Assembly (NCBI GenBank): GCA_049472395.1
Contig: JBLIRR010000041.1
Span: forward strand, 1 to 55,637
Direction: 5' to 3'
Length of the DNA stretch: 55,637 nt
Origin: JBLIRR01 sp049472395
GTDB lineage: Bacteria; SZUA-182; DTGQ01; JBLIRR01
How positions within the stretch are numbered: the stretch's first letter is position 1; every line of letters begins with the position of its first letter. Of the stretch, positions 7,195-18,500 are shown piece after piece. The position numbers were made by a program, and so were the translations under genes. The notes below the pieces were generated by a model. It was not told where the DNA came from, made no database searches, and was given only the letters and a program-made list of their open reading frames with translations.

Positions 7195-9021
7195 ATGAGG
7201 TGTGGCGCTTCCTATCGTGGTGAGGGGCTGTGTAAGTTTACCGTATGGGCACCTTTTCTGTCCCATGTATGTTGTGAGATTGTTTCACCCGAGCAAAGGG
7301 TCATTCCCCTTGAAAAGGATGATCAGGGCTATTGGCGCGGAAGAGGGGAGGGCGTTTGGCCGGGCAGCCGATATTATTATCGAATCGCCGAGGACCTCTT
7401 ACGGCCCGATCCTGCCTCTTTTTTTCAACCGGAGGGGATTAACGGGCCCTCGGAAGTAATTGATCATAGTTATTTTTCGTGGACTGATGGCTCATGGAGG
7501 GGGCTTCCGCTTGAAAAACTCATCATCTATGAGCTTCACATCGGCGCTTTTACCGATAAGGGCACGTTCGAGGCGTGTATACAGAGACTTGACAATCTTG
7601 TGGAGCTTGGCATAACGGCAATTGAAGTGATGCCTGTTGCGCAATTCTCTGGCGAGAGAAATTGGGGATATGACGGGGTGTATCCCTTTGCTGTCCAGAA
7701 CTCCTATGGTGGCCCCAATGGCCTAAAAAGATTAGTCAATGCGTGCCATAGCCGGGGCATAGCCGTCATCCTCGATGTTGTCTATAATCATATGGGGCCG
7801 GAAGGGAACCATTTTCCAGAATTCGGGCCCTATTTTACAGATAAATACAGGACACCCTGGGGCTCTGCTATTAATTTTGACGATGCCTTTTGTGGTGGTG
7901 TAAGAGAATACTTCATTCAAAATGCCCTTTATTGGGTCTCACACTTTCATATTGATGCCCTGCGTCTTGATGCCATTCACGGCATTTATGATATGGGAGC
8001 GAAGCATATCCTGAAGGAGCTGGCAGAGCGGGTTGAAGACTATTCATCCGCCGAGGGAAGAAAAGCGTATCTTATTGCGGAAAGCGATCTTAATGATATT
8101 CGGGTTATCCGACACAAGGAACGTGGCGGGTATGGGCTTGATGTGCAATGGTGCGATGATTTTCACCATGCGGTGCATGCCCTTCTTACAGGCGAAAAAA
8201 GCGGCTATTATATGGATTTTGGGAAGATTGAAGAGTGTGTCAAGGCGATAAAGGAAGGGTTCGTCTATTCGTGGGACTATTCAGTCTTTAGAAAAAGGAA
8301 TTATGGAAGCTCGTCACGGGATATCCCTGCTTCTCAGATGGTGGCATTTATACAGAATCACGACCAGGTGGGAAATAGAATGCTGGGAGAGAGACTCTCG
8401 AACCTGCTCTCCTTTGAAGCCCTGAAACTAGCGGCAGGGGTGTTATTGATTTCCCCCTATATCCCTCTGCTCTTTATGGGAGAAGAATATGCGGAACCCT
8501 CGCCTTTTCTTTACTTTATCAACCATTCGGATGAAAACCTCATTGAGGCGGTACGTAAAGGGCGAAAGAGAGAGTTTGCCGGATTTGGGTGGCAAGTAGA
8601 CCCCCCGGACCCTCAAAGCACAGACACCTTTCTTCGTTCAAAACTCAAGTGGGAGCTGCAGAAGGAGGGAAAACACCATGTGATGCGTAATTTCTACAAG
8701 AGCCTGATCCGCTTAAGAGGAGAGGTGCCCGCCCTATCTCATTTAGAGAAAGCCAACCTCAATGTCAGCAGGATCGGTGCTACTCATACTCTCCTTCTAT
8801 CCGGATGGTATAAAGAGGGCAGCATATGTGCTCTTATGAATTTTCGCAATGAGGCCGAATCGGTGCGGATCGATTCAATCAAAGGGCGGGGGACGAAGAT
8901 TCTCGACTCGTCTGATACACAATGGTTGGGCCCTGGGGTATCGGCACCTCCCTCCATAGACAATACGCAGAATATCGTCATCGCTCCTTTCGGTTTTGTA
9001 CTCTATAGGATGGAGGACTAA
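7195..9021 (+). CDS. treZ: Malto-oligosyltrehalose trehalohydrolase (TreZ, GH13)
   Basis: TreZ cleaves trehalose from the end of maltooligosyl-trehalose (EC 3.2.1.141), the second step of the TreY-TreZ route, in the cytoplasm. The 608-residue protein has an N-terminal CBM48-like beta-sandwich (about 1-95) and a GH13 barrel. Signature motifs are DVVYNHMGPEGN (194-205), LRLDAIH with nucleophile Asp259, LIAESD with acid/base Glu296, and IQNHDQVGNR with Asp390. No signal peptide is present. A strong GGGGGGA Shine-Dalgarno precedes the ATG. It is the first gene of a five-gene plus-strand operon; the next gene starts 2 bp after its stop. The length is normal for the family. Confidence 0.96.
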   Translation: MRCGASYRGEGLCKFTVWAPFLSHVCCEIVSPEQRVIPLEKDDQGYWRGRGEGVWPGSRYYYRIAEDLLRPDPASFFQPEGINGPSEVIDHSYFSWTDGSWRGLPLEKLIIYELHIGAFTDKGTFEACIQRLDNLVELGITAIEVMPVAQFSGERNWGYDGVYPFAVQNSYGGPNGLKRLVNACHSRGIAVILDVVYNHMGPEGNHFPEFGPYFTDKYRTPWGSAINFDDAFCGGVREYFIQNALYWVSHFHIDALRLDAIHGIYDMGAKHILKELAERVEDYSSAEGRKAYLIAESDLNDIRVIRHKERGGYGLDVQWCDDFHHAVHALLTGEKSGYYMDFGKIEECVKAIKEGFVYSWDYSVFRKRNYGSSSRDIPASQMVAFIQNHDQVGNRMLGERLSNLLSFEALKLAAGVLLISPYIPLLFMGEEYAEPSPFLYFINHSDENLIEAVRKGRKREFAGFGWQVDPPDPQSTDTFLRSKLKWELQKEGKHHVMRNFYKSLIRLRGEVPALSHLEKANLNVSRIGATHTLLLSGWYKEGSICALMNFRNEAESVRIDSIKGRGTKILDSSDTQWLGPGVSAPPSIDNTQNIVIAPFGFVLYRMED

Positions 9022-9023
9022 GA

Positions 9024-11447
9024 ATGGACAGGCATATATGTATTCACGGCCATTTCTATCAACTCCCAAGGGCAAATCCCTGGCTTGAGGATGTGGAGCT
9101 TCAGGATTCCGCGTATCCATATCATGATTGGAACCAGCGGATGACCGCAGAGTGCTACGCCCCAAATACCGCCTCCCGTATTCTTGATCCTGACCGGAAG
9201 ATTATCGATATTGTGAATAATTATTCTAAGATGAGTTTTAGTTTTGGCCCTACATTTCTTATCTGGCTGGAAAAAAATGACCCTGATATTTATCAGGCGA
9301 TTCTTGAAGCGGATACGATCAGCCGGCGTCATTTTTCAAATCATGGGTCAGCCCTTGCCCAATGTTACAATCATATGATCATGCCCCTTGCGAATCAGAG
9401 AGATAAAAAGACCCAGATTGTCTGGGGCATAAGAGATTTTGAACTACGATTCGGCAGATATCCTGAAGGAATGTGGCTTCCGGAAACAGCTGTCGATCTT
9501 GAGTCTCTGGATATTATGGCTGAGGAAGGGATTAAATTTACTATTCTTGCTCCTCATCAGGCCAAACAGGTAAGAAGAATTGGTGATGATCAATGGAATG
9601 ATGTGAGCGGGGAGCGGATTGATCCAAAAATGCCCTATATATGCGTGCTTCCTTCAGGCAGAACCATAGCTGTCTTTTTTTATGATGGTCCCATATCCCG
9701 TGATATCGCCTTTACGGATGTACTCATTAATGGGGAGAATTTTGCCGAGCGGCTTCTGAGCGGTTTTTCTGATCAGCCGTATCATCAACTTCTGCACGTG
9801 GCTACTGATGGTGAAACCTACGGCCATTATCACGATCTGGGTGACATGGCCCTGGCCTATTGTCTCTATTACATAGAAACGAATAATCTGGCGAAGATTA
9901 CCGTGTACGGAGAATATCTGGAGAGCCATCCTCCTGAATATGAGGTGGAAATCTTTGAAAATTCATCGTGGACTTGCGGCCACGGCATTGAGCGCTGGAG
10001 AAGTAATTGCGGGTGCAGTATGGGCGAGCATCCGTCGTGGAATCAAGAGTGGCGGGCAGCCTTAAGAGGCGCAATGGATTGGTTGCGGGACAACCTCATT
10101 CACGTATATGAAGAGCAGATATCTCACTTTATGATAGATCCCTGGAAAACACGGGATGATTATATTACGGTGGTTTTTAACCGGGCGGTCAAGAATGTGG
10201 ATTATTTTTTTTCGCATCATGCTCGGAAGGAATTGTTACACGAGGAGAAGATTAATGTGCTTAAACTCCTTGAGATGCAGCGACACGCCATGTTAATGTT
10301 TACAAGCTCCGGATGGTTTTTCGATGATATATCCGGCGTTGAGGCAATCCAGGTAATGCAGTTTGCCGCGCGCGCCATGCAGCTTGCCAATGATGTGAGT
10401 CACCTGTCATTAGAAGAAACATTTGTAAGCCTTCTTGAGCGGGCACCGAGCAATATCCCAAAATATCAGAATGGGGCGAAAATATATGAAGAAGGTGTTC
10501 GACCTTCTATTCTGGATTTATTGAGGGTGGGTAGTCATTTTGCTGTGTCCTCACTTTTTGAAGAGTATGCAGAGTCAAAAATCATCTATTGTTATACACT
10601 GACCAATCCAATTTATAAGCAAGAAGAAGCAGGCAAACAGAAGCTCGCGGTTGGAAAGGTGATTGTGCACTCTGATATCACATGGGAAGAGACTATCGTG
10701 CATTTCGCGGTGCTTCATCTGGGAGATCATAATCTTGTCGGGGGTGTGCGTGAGCATATGGATGAGGAGCAGTTTGTGCAAATGCAGGGAGAAATAAAGG
10801 ACGCATTCGTGAAAAGCGATATTTCACGTGCTATTGGCATTATTGAAAAATATCTTGAATCGGGGAACTGCTCTCTGTGGCATCTATTTAAGGATGAGCA
10901 GAGAAAGGTTTTATATCAGATTCTCAGGGAAACCATCCATGAGATGGAGCGCTCCTTGCGCCAGATCAATGAAAATCATTATTCAATCATTCAGATCATG
11001 CGGCAGTTGCATGCACCACTCCCGAAGGTCCTCGCGCTGACGGAAGAATTTATCTTAAATACGGATTTGCTCAATCTGCTGGCAAGTGAGGAGGTTGACA
11101 GAGGGCGGCTTCAGAAATTGATTGAGAAGATAAAAGAAGGATCATTCGTTATTGATACGACCACAATCAATTATTTGGTAGGTACGAAAATAAATGCGAT
11201 GATGAGAGTATTTGCAGATAATATGCGCAATCCATCCCTTTTAGAGGAGGCGGAATCATTACTGCGCATTTTGCATCCTCTCTCCCTTGATCTTGATCTG
11301 TGGGAAGCCCAAAATATTTATTTTTCGGCGGGGAAACAGTTACGTGCCGACATGGAAAAGAGGGCGGAAAAGGATGATGAAGAGGCACGCCTTTGGATGA
11401 AATATTTTCACAACTTAGGTGATTATTTAGAGGTAAAGATTATTTAA
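9024..11447 (+). CDS. GH57 family glycosidase/transferase with DUF3536 domain
   Basis: The 807-residue protein opens with HGHFYQLPRANPW, typical of the GH57-DUF3536 subfamily. The GH57 barrel occupies roughly residues 1-330, with MWLPET (150-155, nucleophile Glu154) and ATDGETYGHY (260-269, acid/base Asp262). The remaining ~470 residues match the DUF3536 type. GH57 enzymes act on alpha-1,4/1,6 glucans as amylases, branching enzymes or glucanotransferases. The activity of this subfamily is not settled. It lies between treZ and treY, and its TAA stop overlaps the treY ATG by one base, so it is probably co-translated and works on the same maltodextrin. A branching or debranching job is inferred. 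Confidence 0.92.
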   Translation: MDRHICIHGHFYQLPRANPWLEDVELQDSAYPYHDWNQRMTAECYAPNTASRILDPDRKIIDIVNNYSKMSFSFGPTFLIWLEKNDPDIYQAILEADTISRRHFSNHGSALAQCYNHMIMPLANQRDKKTQIVWGIRDFELRFGRYPEGMWLPETAVDLESLDIMAEEGIKFTILAPHQAKQVRRIGDDQWNDVSGERIDPKMPYICVLPSGRTIAVFFYDGPISRDIAFTDVLINGENFAERLLSGFSDQPYHQLLHVATDGETYGHYHDLGDMALAYCLYYIETNNLAKITVYGEYLESHPPEYEVEIFENSSWTCGHGIERWRSNCGCSMGEHPSWNQEWRAALRGAMDWLRDNLIHVYEEQISHFMIDPWKTRDDYITVVFNRAVKNVDYFFSHHARKELLHEEKINVLKLLEMQRHAMLMFTSSGWFFDDISGVEAIQVMQFAARAMQLANDVSHLSLEETFVSLLERAPSNIPKYQNGAKIYEEGVRPSILDLLRVGSHFAVSSLFEEYAESKIIYCYTLTNPIYKQEEAGKQKLAVGKVIVHSDITWEETIVHFAVLHLGDHNLVGGVREHMDEEQFVQMQGEIKDAFVKSDISRAIGIIEKYLESGNCSLWHLFKDEQRKVLYQILRETIHEMERSLRQINENHYSIIQIMRQLHAPLPKVLALTEEFILNTDLLNLLASEEVDRGRLQKLIEKIKEGSFVIDTTTINYLVGTKINAMMRVFADNMRNPSLLEEAESLLRILHPLSLDLDLWEAQNIYFSAGKQLRADMEKRAEKDDEEARLWMKYFHNLGDYLEVKII

Positions 11448-14260
11448 TGCATATTCCCCTTTCCACGTACAGGATTCAATTTAATCCCTCCTTCGGTTTT
11501 AATGCAGCGCGGAATGTCACACGTTACCTGGCGCAATTGGGCATTTCAGATCTTTATGCTTCCCCTATATTTAAGGTAAGAGCGGGGAGCATGCATGGCT
11601 ATGATGTAGTCGATCCCAATCAGCTCAATCCTGAACTGGGAACACACAGGGATTTTGAAAATCTTATACAGGAATTAAGAAATAACAGCATGTTCTGGCT
11701 CCAGGATATCGTTCCGAATCATATGGCCTTTGACAGCCAAAACCACATGCTTATGGATGTTATAGAAAATATGAAGAACTCAGAATTCTTCCATTTTTTC
11801 GATATCGATTGGGATCATTTTTATGAAAGCCTCAATGGGAAACTTCTCGCCCCATTTTTAGGTAAGTTTTATTCAGAGTCTTTGGAAGAGGGAGATATCC
11901 AATTAAGCTACGATGAAAATGACTTGGGAATCAACTATTATTCCTTGCGGTTACCTTTAAAATTAGACGCATATGTGCAGGTATTTAAGTATAACATAGA
12001 CTCACTCGAGCAGAGGCTTGGGGGAAATAATCCTGATTTTATAAAATATCTGGGTGCACTCTATCTTTTTAATAATGTGGCGTCTCTTCACGAGAAAAAT
12101 CAGGGATATGACAGGCTCAAACATGCCAAAAGGATGCTGTGGGAAATGTATAGCCAAAATCCCACCATCAAGGAATTTATGGACGGCAATATTAGTTTTT
12201 TCAACGGGACAAAGGGTGATCCTCACAGTTTTAATCATCTTGAGGAGCTTCTCGCACAACAACCCTTTCGATTGTCATTTTGGAAAGTCGCTGCTGAAGA
12301 AATTAATTATCGGCGATTTTTCAGCATCAATGGACTTATCTCCTTAAGGATTGAGGAGAGAGAAGTGTTTGACTATACCCATGAGTTAATATTTACCCTG
12401 ATCAAGGAGGGAAAATTCGACGGGTTGCGCATTGATCATATCGACGGCTTATGGGATCCCACAACCTATTTGCAGAGAATCAGGGAAAAAGCTGAGCAGG
12501 TGTATACCATTGTTGAGAAAATTCTCGATTTCGATGAAACGCTCTCTCCTGTGTGGCCTGTGCAGGGGACAACCGGTTATGATTTTACCAATTATGTGAA
12601 TGGGATTTTTTGCTCTCAGGATCATAAGAAGAGTTTTGCAAAAATATACAGAATGTTCACAGGATTTCATACCCCCTATCATGATCTTGTTGCAGAGAAA
12701 AAAAGATTGATCATCGGAAAACATATGGCAGGAAATATCGATAATCTGGCTCATCTTATGAAAAAAATTGCCGGCAGAGACCGATACGGCATAGATATCA
12801 CGTTATATGCTTTAAAAAGGGCCCTCGTGGAGGTAATGAGTCATTTTCCGGTCTATCGTTCCTATATCAATCGTGAGCTGTTCAGTGAAACGGATAAAGC
12901 ATATATCACGCAGGCAATCTATGATGCTCGCCGGGGAAACCCCGATCTTGTGTATGAATTAAACTTTATTGAAAAATTCTTTTCTCCTGATTTCCCCCAG
13001 CATCTTCCGGAGGAGGAAAATGAACAATTATGGTATTTTATTATGCAATTCCAACAATTTACCGGGCCTCTCATGGCCAAGGGATTCGAGGACACGGTCC
13101 TTTATATTTATAACCGGCTCATCTCGTTAAACGAAGTGGGGAGCGCTCCTGATCGGTTTGGGGTTTCCATAAAGGAATTTCATGATTTTAATAATAATCG
13201 CCTGCTTCATCAGCCTCATTCATTAAATGCCACCTCTACCCATGACACAAAAAGGGGCGAGGATATGAGGGCACGGATCAATGTGCTTTCAGAGATACCC
13301 GATGAATGGGGGCGTCATCTCAAGAAGTGGAGCAAGATGAATAAACATCTTAAAAATAGGGTGCACGGAACATCCATGCCTGATGAAAATGATGAATATT
13401 TTCTCTACCAAACTCTTCTCGGGGTTTTCCCCTTTGGAGAATATGATTATCCGCGGCTTCTTGAGCGGATGAAACATTATATTATAAAAGCAGTCAGGGA
13501 GGCCAAGCGTCATACTGCATGGATCAAACCTGATACGGAATACGAGAATGCATGTATTTCCTTTGTGGAGAAATTATTAAATCCCTCGGAAGAGAACCTT
13601 TTTCTCAAGGAGTTTTTATCCTTTCAGAAAAAAGTCGCCTTTTTCGGAATATTTAATTCCCTCTCTCAGGTTCTTATGAAGATCACAAGCCCCGGCATTC
13701 CTGATTTTTATCAGGGCACAGAGCTGTGGGACCTTACATTGGTGGACCCGGATAACCGCACAAGTGTTGATTTTAAGCAAAGAGAGCGTATTCTTCACGA
13801 TATTAAGGAAAAAGAGCGCGGCACAAGGGAAGAGCTTATTGCGGAGCTTTGTGCAACACGAGAGGATGGACGAATTAAGCTTTTCCTCATTTATAGGGCG
13901 CTTACTGCAAGGCGTGCACGGGTGGATCTTTTTGAGAGGGGTGAATATATCCCGATCGAGGTGGTGGGGGAATATAGGGAGTGTGTGATTGCCTATGCAC
14001 GCCATGAGGGGGAGCAGTGGGCTGTTATAGTGGCTCCGAGATTCTTGACCAACGTGGTGAGTGCGGGAGACTATCCCATGGGTGAGGGCGTATGGAAAGA
14101 CACTGCCCTTATAATGCCGGAAGGGGCACCATTGTACTTTTTCAGTGCACTCACCGACGAACCCATCCACTGTGAGCGGCAATGCATGGTGGGAAAGATT
14201 TTGGAGCATTTTCCTGTCGGTTTGATGGTGAATACTCCGCCAAGTCCACGAGAGGTGTAA
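11447..14260 (+). CDS. treY: Malto-oligosyltrehalose synthase (TreY, GH13)
   Basis: TreY isomerises the reducing-end alpha-1,4 bond of maltodextrin to the alpha,alpha-1,1 bond of trehalose (EC 5.4.99.15), making the substrate of TreZ. The 937-residue protein has STYRIQFNPSFGF at 6-18 and ASPIF and HGYDVVD just after. Further landmarks are GLRIDHIDGLWDP with nucleophile Asp330, GTTGYDF, STHDTKRGED and PGIPDFYQGTELWD, all TreY hallmarks. The length is at the upper end of the family. Start and stop are tied to the neighbours: 1-bp overlap with the GH57 gene and 29 bp to the next gene. Confidence 0.96.
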   Translation: MHIPLSTYRIQFNPSFGFNAARNVTRYLAQLGISDLYASPIFKVRAGSMHGYDVVDPNQLNPELGTHRDFENLIQELRNNSMFWLQDIVPNHMAFDSQNHMLMDVIENMKNSEFFHFFDIDWDHFYESLNGKLLAPFLGKFYSESLEEGDIQLSYDENDLGINYYSLRLPLKLDAYVQVFKYNIDSLEQRLGGNNPDFIKYLGALYLFNNVASLHEKNQGYDRLKHAKRMLWEMYSQNPTIKEFMDGNISFFNGTKGDPHSFNHLEELLAQQPFRLSFWKVAAEEINYRRFFSINGLISLRIEEREVFDYTHELIFTLIKEGKFDGLRIDHIDGLWDPTTYLQRIREKAEQVYTIVEKILDFDETLSPVWPVQGTTGYDFTNYVNGIFCSQDHKKSFAKIYRMFTGFHTPYHDLVAEKKRLIIGKHMAGNIDNLAHLMKKIAGRDRYGIDITLYALKRALVEVMSHFPVYRSYINRELFSETDKAYITQAIYDARRGNPDLVYELNFIEKFFSPDFPQHLPEEENEQLWYFIMQFQQFTGPLMAKGFEDTVLYIYNRLISLNEVGSAPDRFGVSIKEFHDFNNNRLLHQPHSLNATSTHDTKRGEDMRARINVLSEIPDEWGRHLKKWSKMNKHLKNRVHGTSMPDENDEYFLYQTLLGVFPFGEYDYPRLLERMKHYIIKAVREAKRHTAWIKPDTEYENACISFVEKLLNPSEENLFLKEFLSFQKKVAFFGIFNSLSQVLMKITSPGIPDFYQGTELWDLTLVDPDNRTSVDFKQRERILHDIKEKERGTREELIAELCATREDGRIKLFLIYRALTARRARVDLFERGEYIPIEVVGEYRECVIAYARHEGEQWAVIVAPRFLTNVVSAGDYPMGEGVWKDTALIMPEGAPLYFFSALTDEPIHCERQCMVGKILEHFPVGLMVNTPPSPREV

Positions 14261-14289
14261 CTGTTATTTTTAGCTTTGAGGAGATAGAG

Positions 14290-15513
14290 GTGGACAGTAT
14301 AAAAGCGTTGATAGTAACAAATGAGTTCCCTCCCCATGTGTATGGTGGGGCAGGCGTGCATGTGGAGTATCTTGTGCGCGAACTGCGAAGGCTCATTCAA
14401 GTTGAGGTCCGGTGTTTCGGTGATCAGCAGGTAAGTGATCCTAATCTTGAGGTACACGGATTTGGTATTGACCGGGAATTATTTACCACCTGTCCGAAGC
14501 AATTGGAACCTGCCCTTTCGGCATGTTATCGCTCTGTCGCATTTACTGCCAGGAAGATTGATGCCCATATTGTGCATTGTCATACGTGGTATACTCATTT
14601 AGCGGGTATTTTAGCAAAATATTGCTATGGAATCCCGATGTGTGTGACTATCCATTCGTTGGAACCACTTCGCCCCTGGAAGCGGGAGCAGCTTGGCCGT
14701 GCCTATGATTTATCCTGCTGGGTGGAGAAGATGGCAATTGAAATGGCGGACGCAGTTATCGCGGTATCGGAAGGCACAAAAAGAGATGTGCTTGATAATT
14801 TTAACGTGGATGAGGGGAAAGTGAGGGTGATATATAATGGTATTGATACTGATGAATATTCTTATGTTCATTCAAAGGAGGTCCTTGCAAAGTATGGCAT
14901 TGACAGAGAAAAGCCCTATGTGTTTTTTGTAGGGAGAATCACTCGGCAGAAAGGAATTTTGCATTTTGTCAATGCTATCCCGTTTATAGACCCTCATATA
15001 CAAGTTGTGTTATGTGCCGGTGCTCCTGATACTGCAAAGATTGAAGAAGAGATGCGCACACGCATATCGAAGGTACAGGAGGGGAGGGGAGATGTGTTCT
15101 GGATTCAAGAAATGGTTGATAAGAAATCTATAATCGCTCTTTATTCTCATGCGGCCGTATTTTGCTGTCCCTCTGTTTATGAGCCCTTTGGTATTATTAA
15201 TCTGGAGGCGATGGCATGCGAAACCCCGATTGTGGCAAGCTCGGTTGGCGGCATTAAGGAGGTGGTTGTGCATGGTGAAACAGGATATCTTGTGGAGTTT
15301 GAGACGGAGGCTAATGGATCAGGCGAGCCTCGCAATCCTCGCATGTTTTCGAAGGATCTTGCAAAGATGATAAATCATCTGGTCAGCGATCCACAGCGTT
15401 GTGAGGCTATGGGGAAGAAGGGGCGGAGGCGTGCAGAGGAAGTTTTTAGCTGGCGGACCATTGCGGAGAAGACCGTGGATCTATACCGGCGTGTGGCGCA
15501 GGGGAGGGCATAA
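14290..15513 (+). CDS. GT4 glycosyltransferase, glycogen synthase/GlgM-like
   Basis: The 407-residue GT-B protein has the N-terminal loop NEFPPHVYGGAGVH that binds the sugar nucleotide. Other motifs are HCHTWYTHLAG, the VIYNGIDTDEY linker, VGRITRQKG and the EPFGIINLE EX7E motif. It matches the actinobacterial 'glycogen synthase' type, whose mycobacterial member makes maltose 1-phosphate from ADP-glucose and glucose 1-phosphate. I place the start at GTG 14290, preceded at 6 bp by AGGAG. An in-frame ATG at 14182 would overlap treY by 79 bp and adds 36 residues unlike the family. With maltokinase next door, maltose 1-phosphate or glucan synthesis is a good inference, but no GlgE is in the window. 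Confidence 0.9.
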   Translation: MDSIKALIVTNEFPPHVYGGAGVHVEYLVRELRRLIQVEVRCFGDQQVSDPNLEVHGFGIDRELFTTCPKQLEPALSACYRSVAFTARKIDAHIVHCHTWYTHLAGILAKYCYGIPMCVTIHSLEPLRPWKREQLGRAYDLSCWVEKMAIEMADAVIAVSEGTKRDVLDNFNVDEGKVRVIYNGIDTDEYSYVHSKEVLAKYGIDREKPYVFFVGRITRQKGILHFVNAIPFIDPHIQVVLCAGAPDTAKIEEEMRTRISKVQEGRGDVFWIQEMVDKKSIIALYSHAAVFCCPSVYEPFGIINLEAMACETPIVASSVGGIKEVVVHGETGYLVEFETEANGSGEPRNPRMFSKDLAKMINHLVSDPQRCEAMGKKGRRRAEEVFSWRTIAEKTVDLYRRVAQGRA

Positions 15514-15521
15514 TAGAGGAT

Positions 15522-18500
15522 ATGCCTTTAGTGAATTCACCACTGTGGTACAAGGAAGCAGTAATTTATGAGCTTCATGTCAAGGGTTTTTTTGATAGTA
15601 ATGCTGATGGCATCGGTGATTTTAAGGGGCTTATCAGAAAACTTGATTATTTGCATGATTTAGGCATCACTGCCATATGGCTCCTTCCTTTTTATCCCTC
15701 TCCTTTTCGGGACGATGGCTATGATATCGCAAATCATTTCAATGTTCATCCTGCGTATGGGACCCTGCAGGATTTCAAGGAATTTTTGAAACAGGCGCAT
15801 AAACGCAAGATTCGGGTGATAACGGAGATGGTGCTCAACCATACCTCTGACCAACATCCCTGGTTTCAGAAATCAAAGCGTGCAAGGCCGGGCTCTCCGT
15901 GGAGAAACTTTTTTGTATGGAGTAAAACACCGGAGAAGTATGGTGATGCACGGATCATCTTTAAGGATTTTGAGACCTCCAACTGGTCGTGGGACCCCGT
16001 AGCAGAAGCCTATTACTGGCATCGCTTCTATGCACACCAGCCTGATCTTAATTATGATAGCCGGAAGGTACAAAAAGCCATTTTTGAGGTTATTGACTTC
16101 TGGCTTGGCATGGGAGTTGATGGGCTGCGCCTCGATGCTGTCCCCTATTTGTACGAGCGTGAAGGGACTAATTGCGAAAATCTTCCCGAAACCCATGCAT
16201 TTTTAAAGAAACTGCGGGCGCATATGGATAGGAAATTCCAGGACCGGATGCTTCTTGCGGAGGCGAATCAGTGGCTCGAAGATGCTGCAGTATACCTGGG
16301 AGAGGGCGATGAATGCAATATGGCCTTTAATTTCCCGTTAATGCCGAGGATGTTTATGGCACTTCAAATGGAAGACCGTTTTCCTATTATTGACATCCTT
16401 GATCCTCCTATACCCATACCAGAGGGTTGTCAGTGGGCACTATTTCTGCGCAATCATGATGAATTGACATTAGAGATGGTGACAGATGAGGAACGGGATT
16501 ATATGTATCGGGTCTATGCCCAGGACCCGCATACAAAAATTAATATGGGAATCCGCAGACGACTTGCTCCTTTGCTCAGTAATAATAGACGGAAAATAGA
16601 GGTAATGAATATCCTTCTTTTAACCCTGGCTGGTACCCCTGTTATTTATTATGGGGACGAGATCGGCATGGGGGATAATTACTACCTTGGTGATCGGAAT
16701 GGTGTCCGTACTCCCATACAGTGGAGCCCAGACAGGAATGCGGGTTTTTCAAAAGCTAATCCCCAGAAGCTCTATTTGCCTGTAATTATCGACCCTGAAT
16801 ATCATTTTGAGGTGGTCAATGTGGAAAACCAGGAACGAAATCTGTCATCTCTTTTGTGGTGGATGAGGCGAACTATTGCTGCCCGAAAGAGATTCAAAGC
16901 CTTTAGTTACGGGGATATAACATTCCTCAATCCACAAAATCGCAAAGTCCTGGCATATATCCGGTACTATCAAGATCAAGCCATTTTAGTCATTGTCAAT
17001 CTTTCACGATTCTCCCAGGTTGTGGAGCTTGACTTAAGTCGCTTTGAAGGATTTATCCCTGAAGAGATCTTTAGTCAGAATCGCTTTCCTATAATTAAAA
17101 ATACCCCCTATATTCTCACCATGGGGCCCCATAATTATTTTTGGTTTTTATTGGAAAAAGAACAGGAAACCATTTCCATAAAAAGAGAGGAGTCTTTCCC
17201 CTTTATTCAAGTGAAAAAAGGATTTAAGAATTTATTGGAAGCTGAAGCACAAGAGGCGCTCGAACAAGCCCTTGCAAGGTACGTGAAACAATCCCGCTGG
17301 TTTGGGGGCAAGGGGAGAACTATGCGCGGGCTGCAGATTATAGAGGGTGCTCTCAGTATTCGGCAGAATATGCCGCCCCTCTACCTCATTATGCTTAGGG
17401 TTAACTATGAGGAGGGAGTGCCTGAAACATATTTTATTCCTGTCTCTTTTGCTCCGCAGGAAGAGTTCCATCAGCTTCAGCACCAATTTCCGCAAGGAAT
17501 TATTGCACATATGAGCATAGATAATGAGGAGGGGATTCTTTATGATGCGTTGTATAATAAAGCTCTTCATTATATTTTTCTTAATATGATCTCAAAAAGG
17601 AAGAAAGTAAAGGGGCACTCAGGAAGATTTGAGGCCTTCCCTTACAAAAAATTCCACACATATATGAGTGACCCGAATCTCTCTCTTAATACTGCTGTGC
17701 TTGGGATAGAGCAGAGTAATACCTCCATTGTCTATAAAAATACCTTTATCCTAAAATTTATTCGGAAGGTGGAAAGCGGGCCTCACCCTGATGCGGAAAT
17801 TGTCAAGACGCTCACGGAAAAGTCAGATTTTACCCACGTCCCCCCCTTTGCAGGGGCAATAGAATATCGGGCTCAGAATGGAGAGCTGACGTTGATCGGG
17901 CTCCTTCAGCGATTTGTTCCCAATGAGGGTGATGCATGGATTTTTACTCTCGATAATATCAATAAGTATTGCGAAAGGATTCTCTCCGGTAAGCCGGACA
18001 TTAAAAAGATTCCTCAGATCACTTTTTGGGACCCTGGCAAAGAATCGTACCCTCATAATCATTATCCTGATGAGTATATAGATGCTTTTTTTTCAGAGAT
18101 GATCACCCTTTTGGGTGAAAGAACGGGCCAGTTGCATCTGTCCCTTTTTTCTCTCTCTGATGATCCCTCTTTTGCCCCAGAGCCTTTTTCGGTTCTTTAC
18201 CAACGCTCTGTATTTCAGTCTATGAGAAGTGTGGTACGCAAAGTATTTCGCCTCCTGAAGGATAATATGAAGACCTTTTCGGACAACCTGAGGGAGGAGG
18301 CAACCGTAGTGATGACCTCAGAGAAAAGGATTTTAAACCGTCTGGCAAAAATTGTTGGGAAAAAAATCTCTGCCATGAAAATACGGATTCATGGAGATTA
18401 TCATTTAGGACAAGTCCTTTTTACCGGAAAGGATTTTTCCATTATCGATTTTGAGGGAGAACCCGGCCATGCGCTCAGTCAAAGGAGATTGAAACATTCA

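Noticed and set aside
14182..14289. Upstream ATG start of the GT4 gene
   Set aside because: It overlaps treY by 79 bp, has no Shine-Dalgarno, and adds residues unlike the family; GTG 14290 has AGGAG at the right distance.
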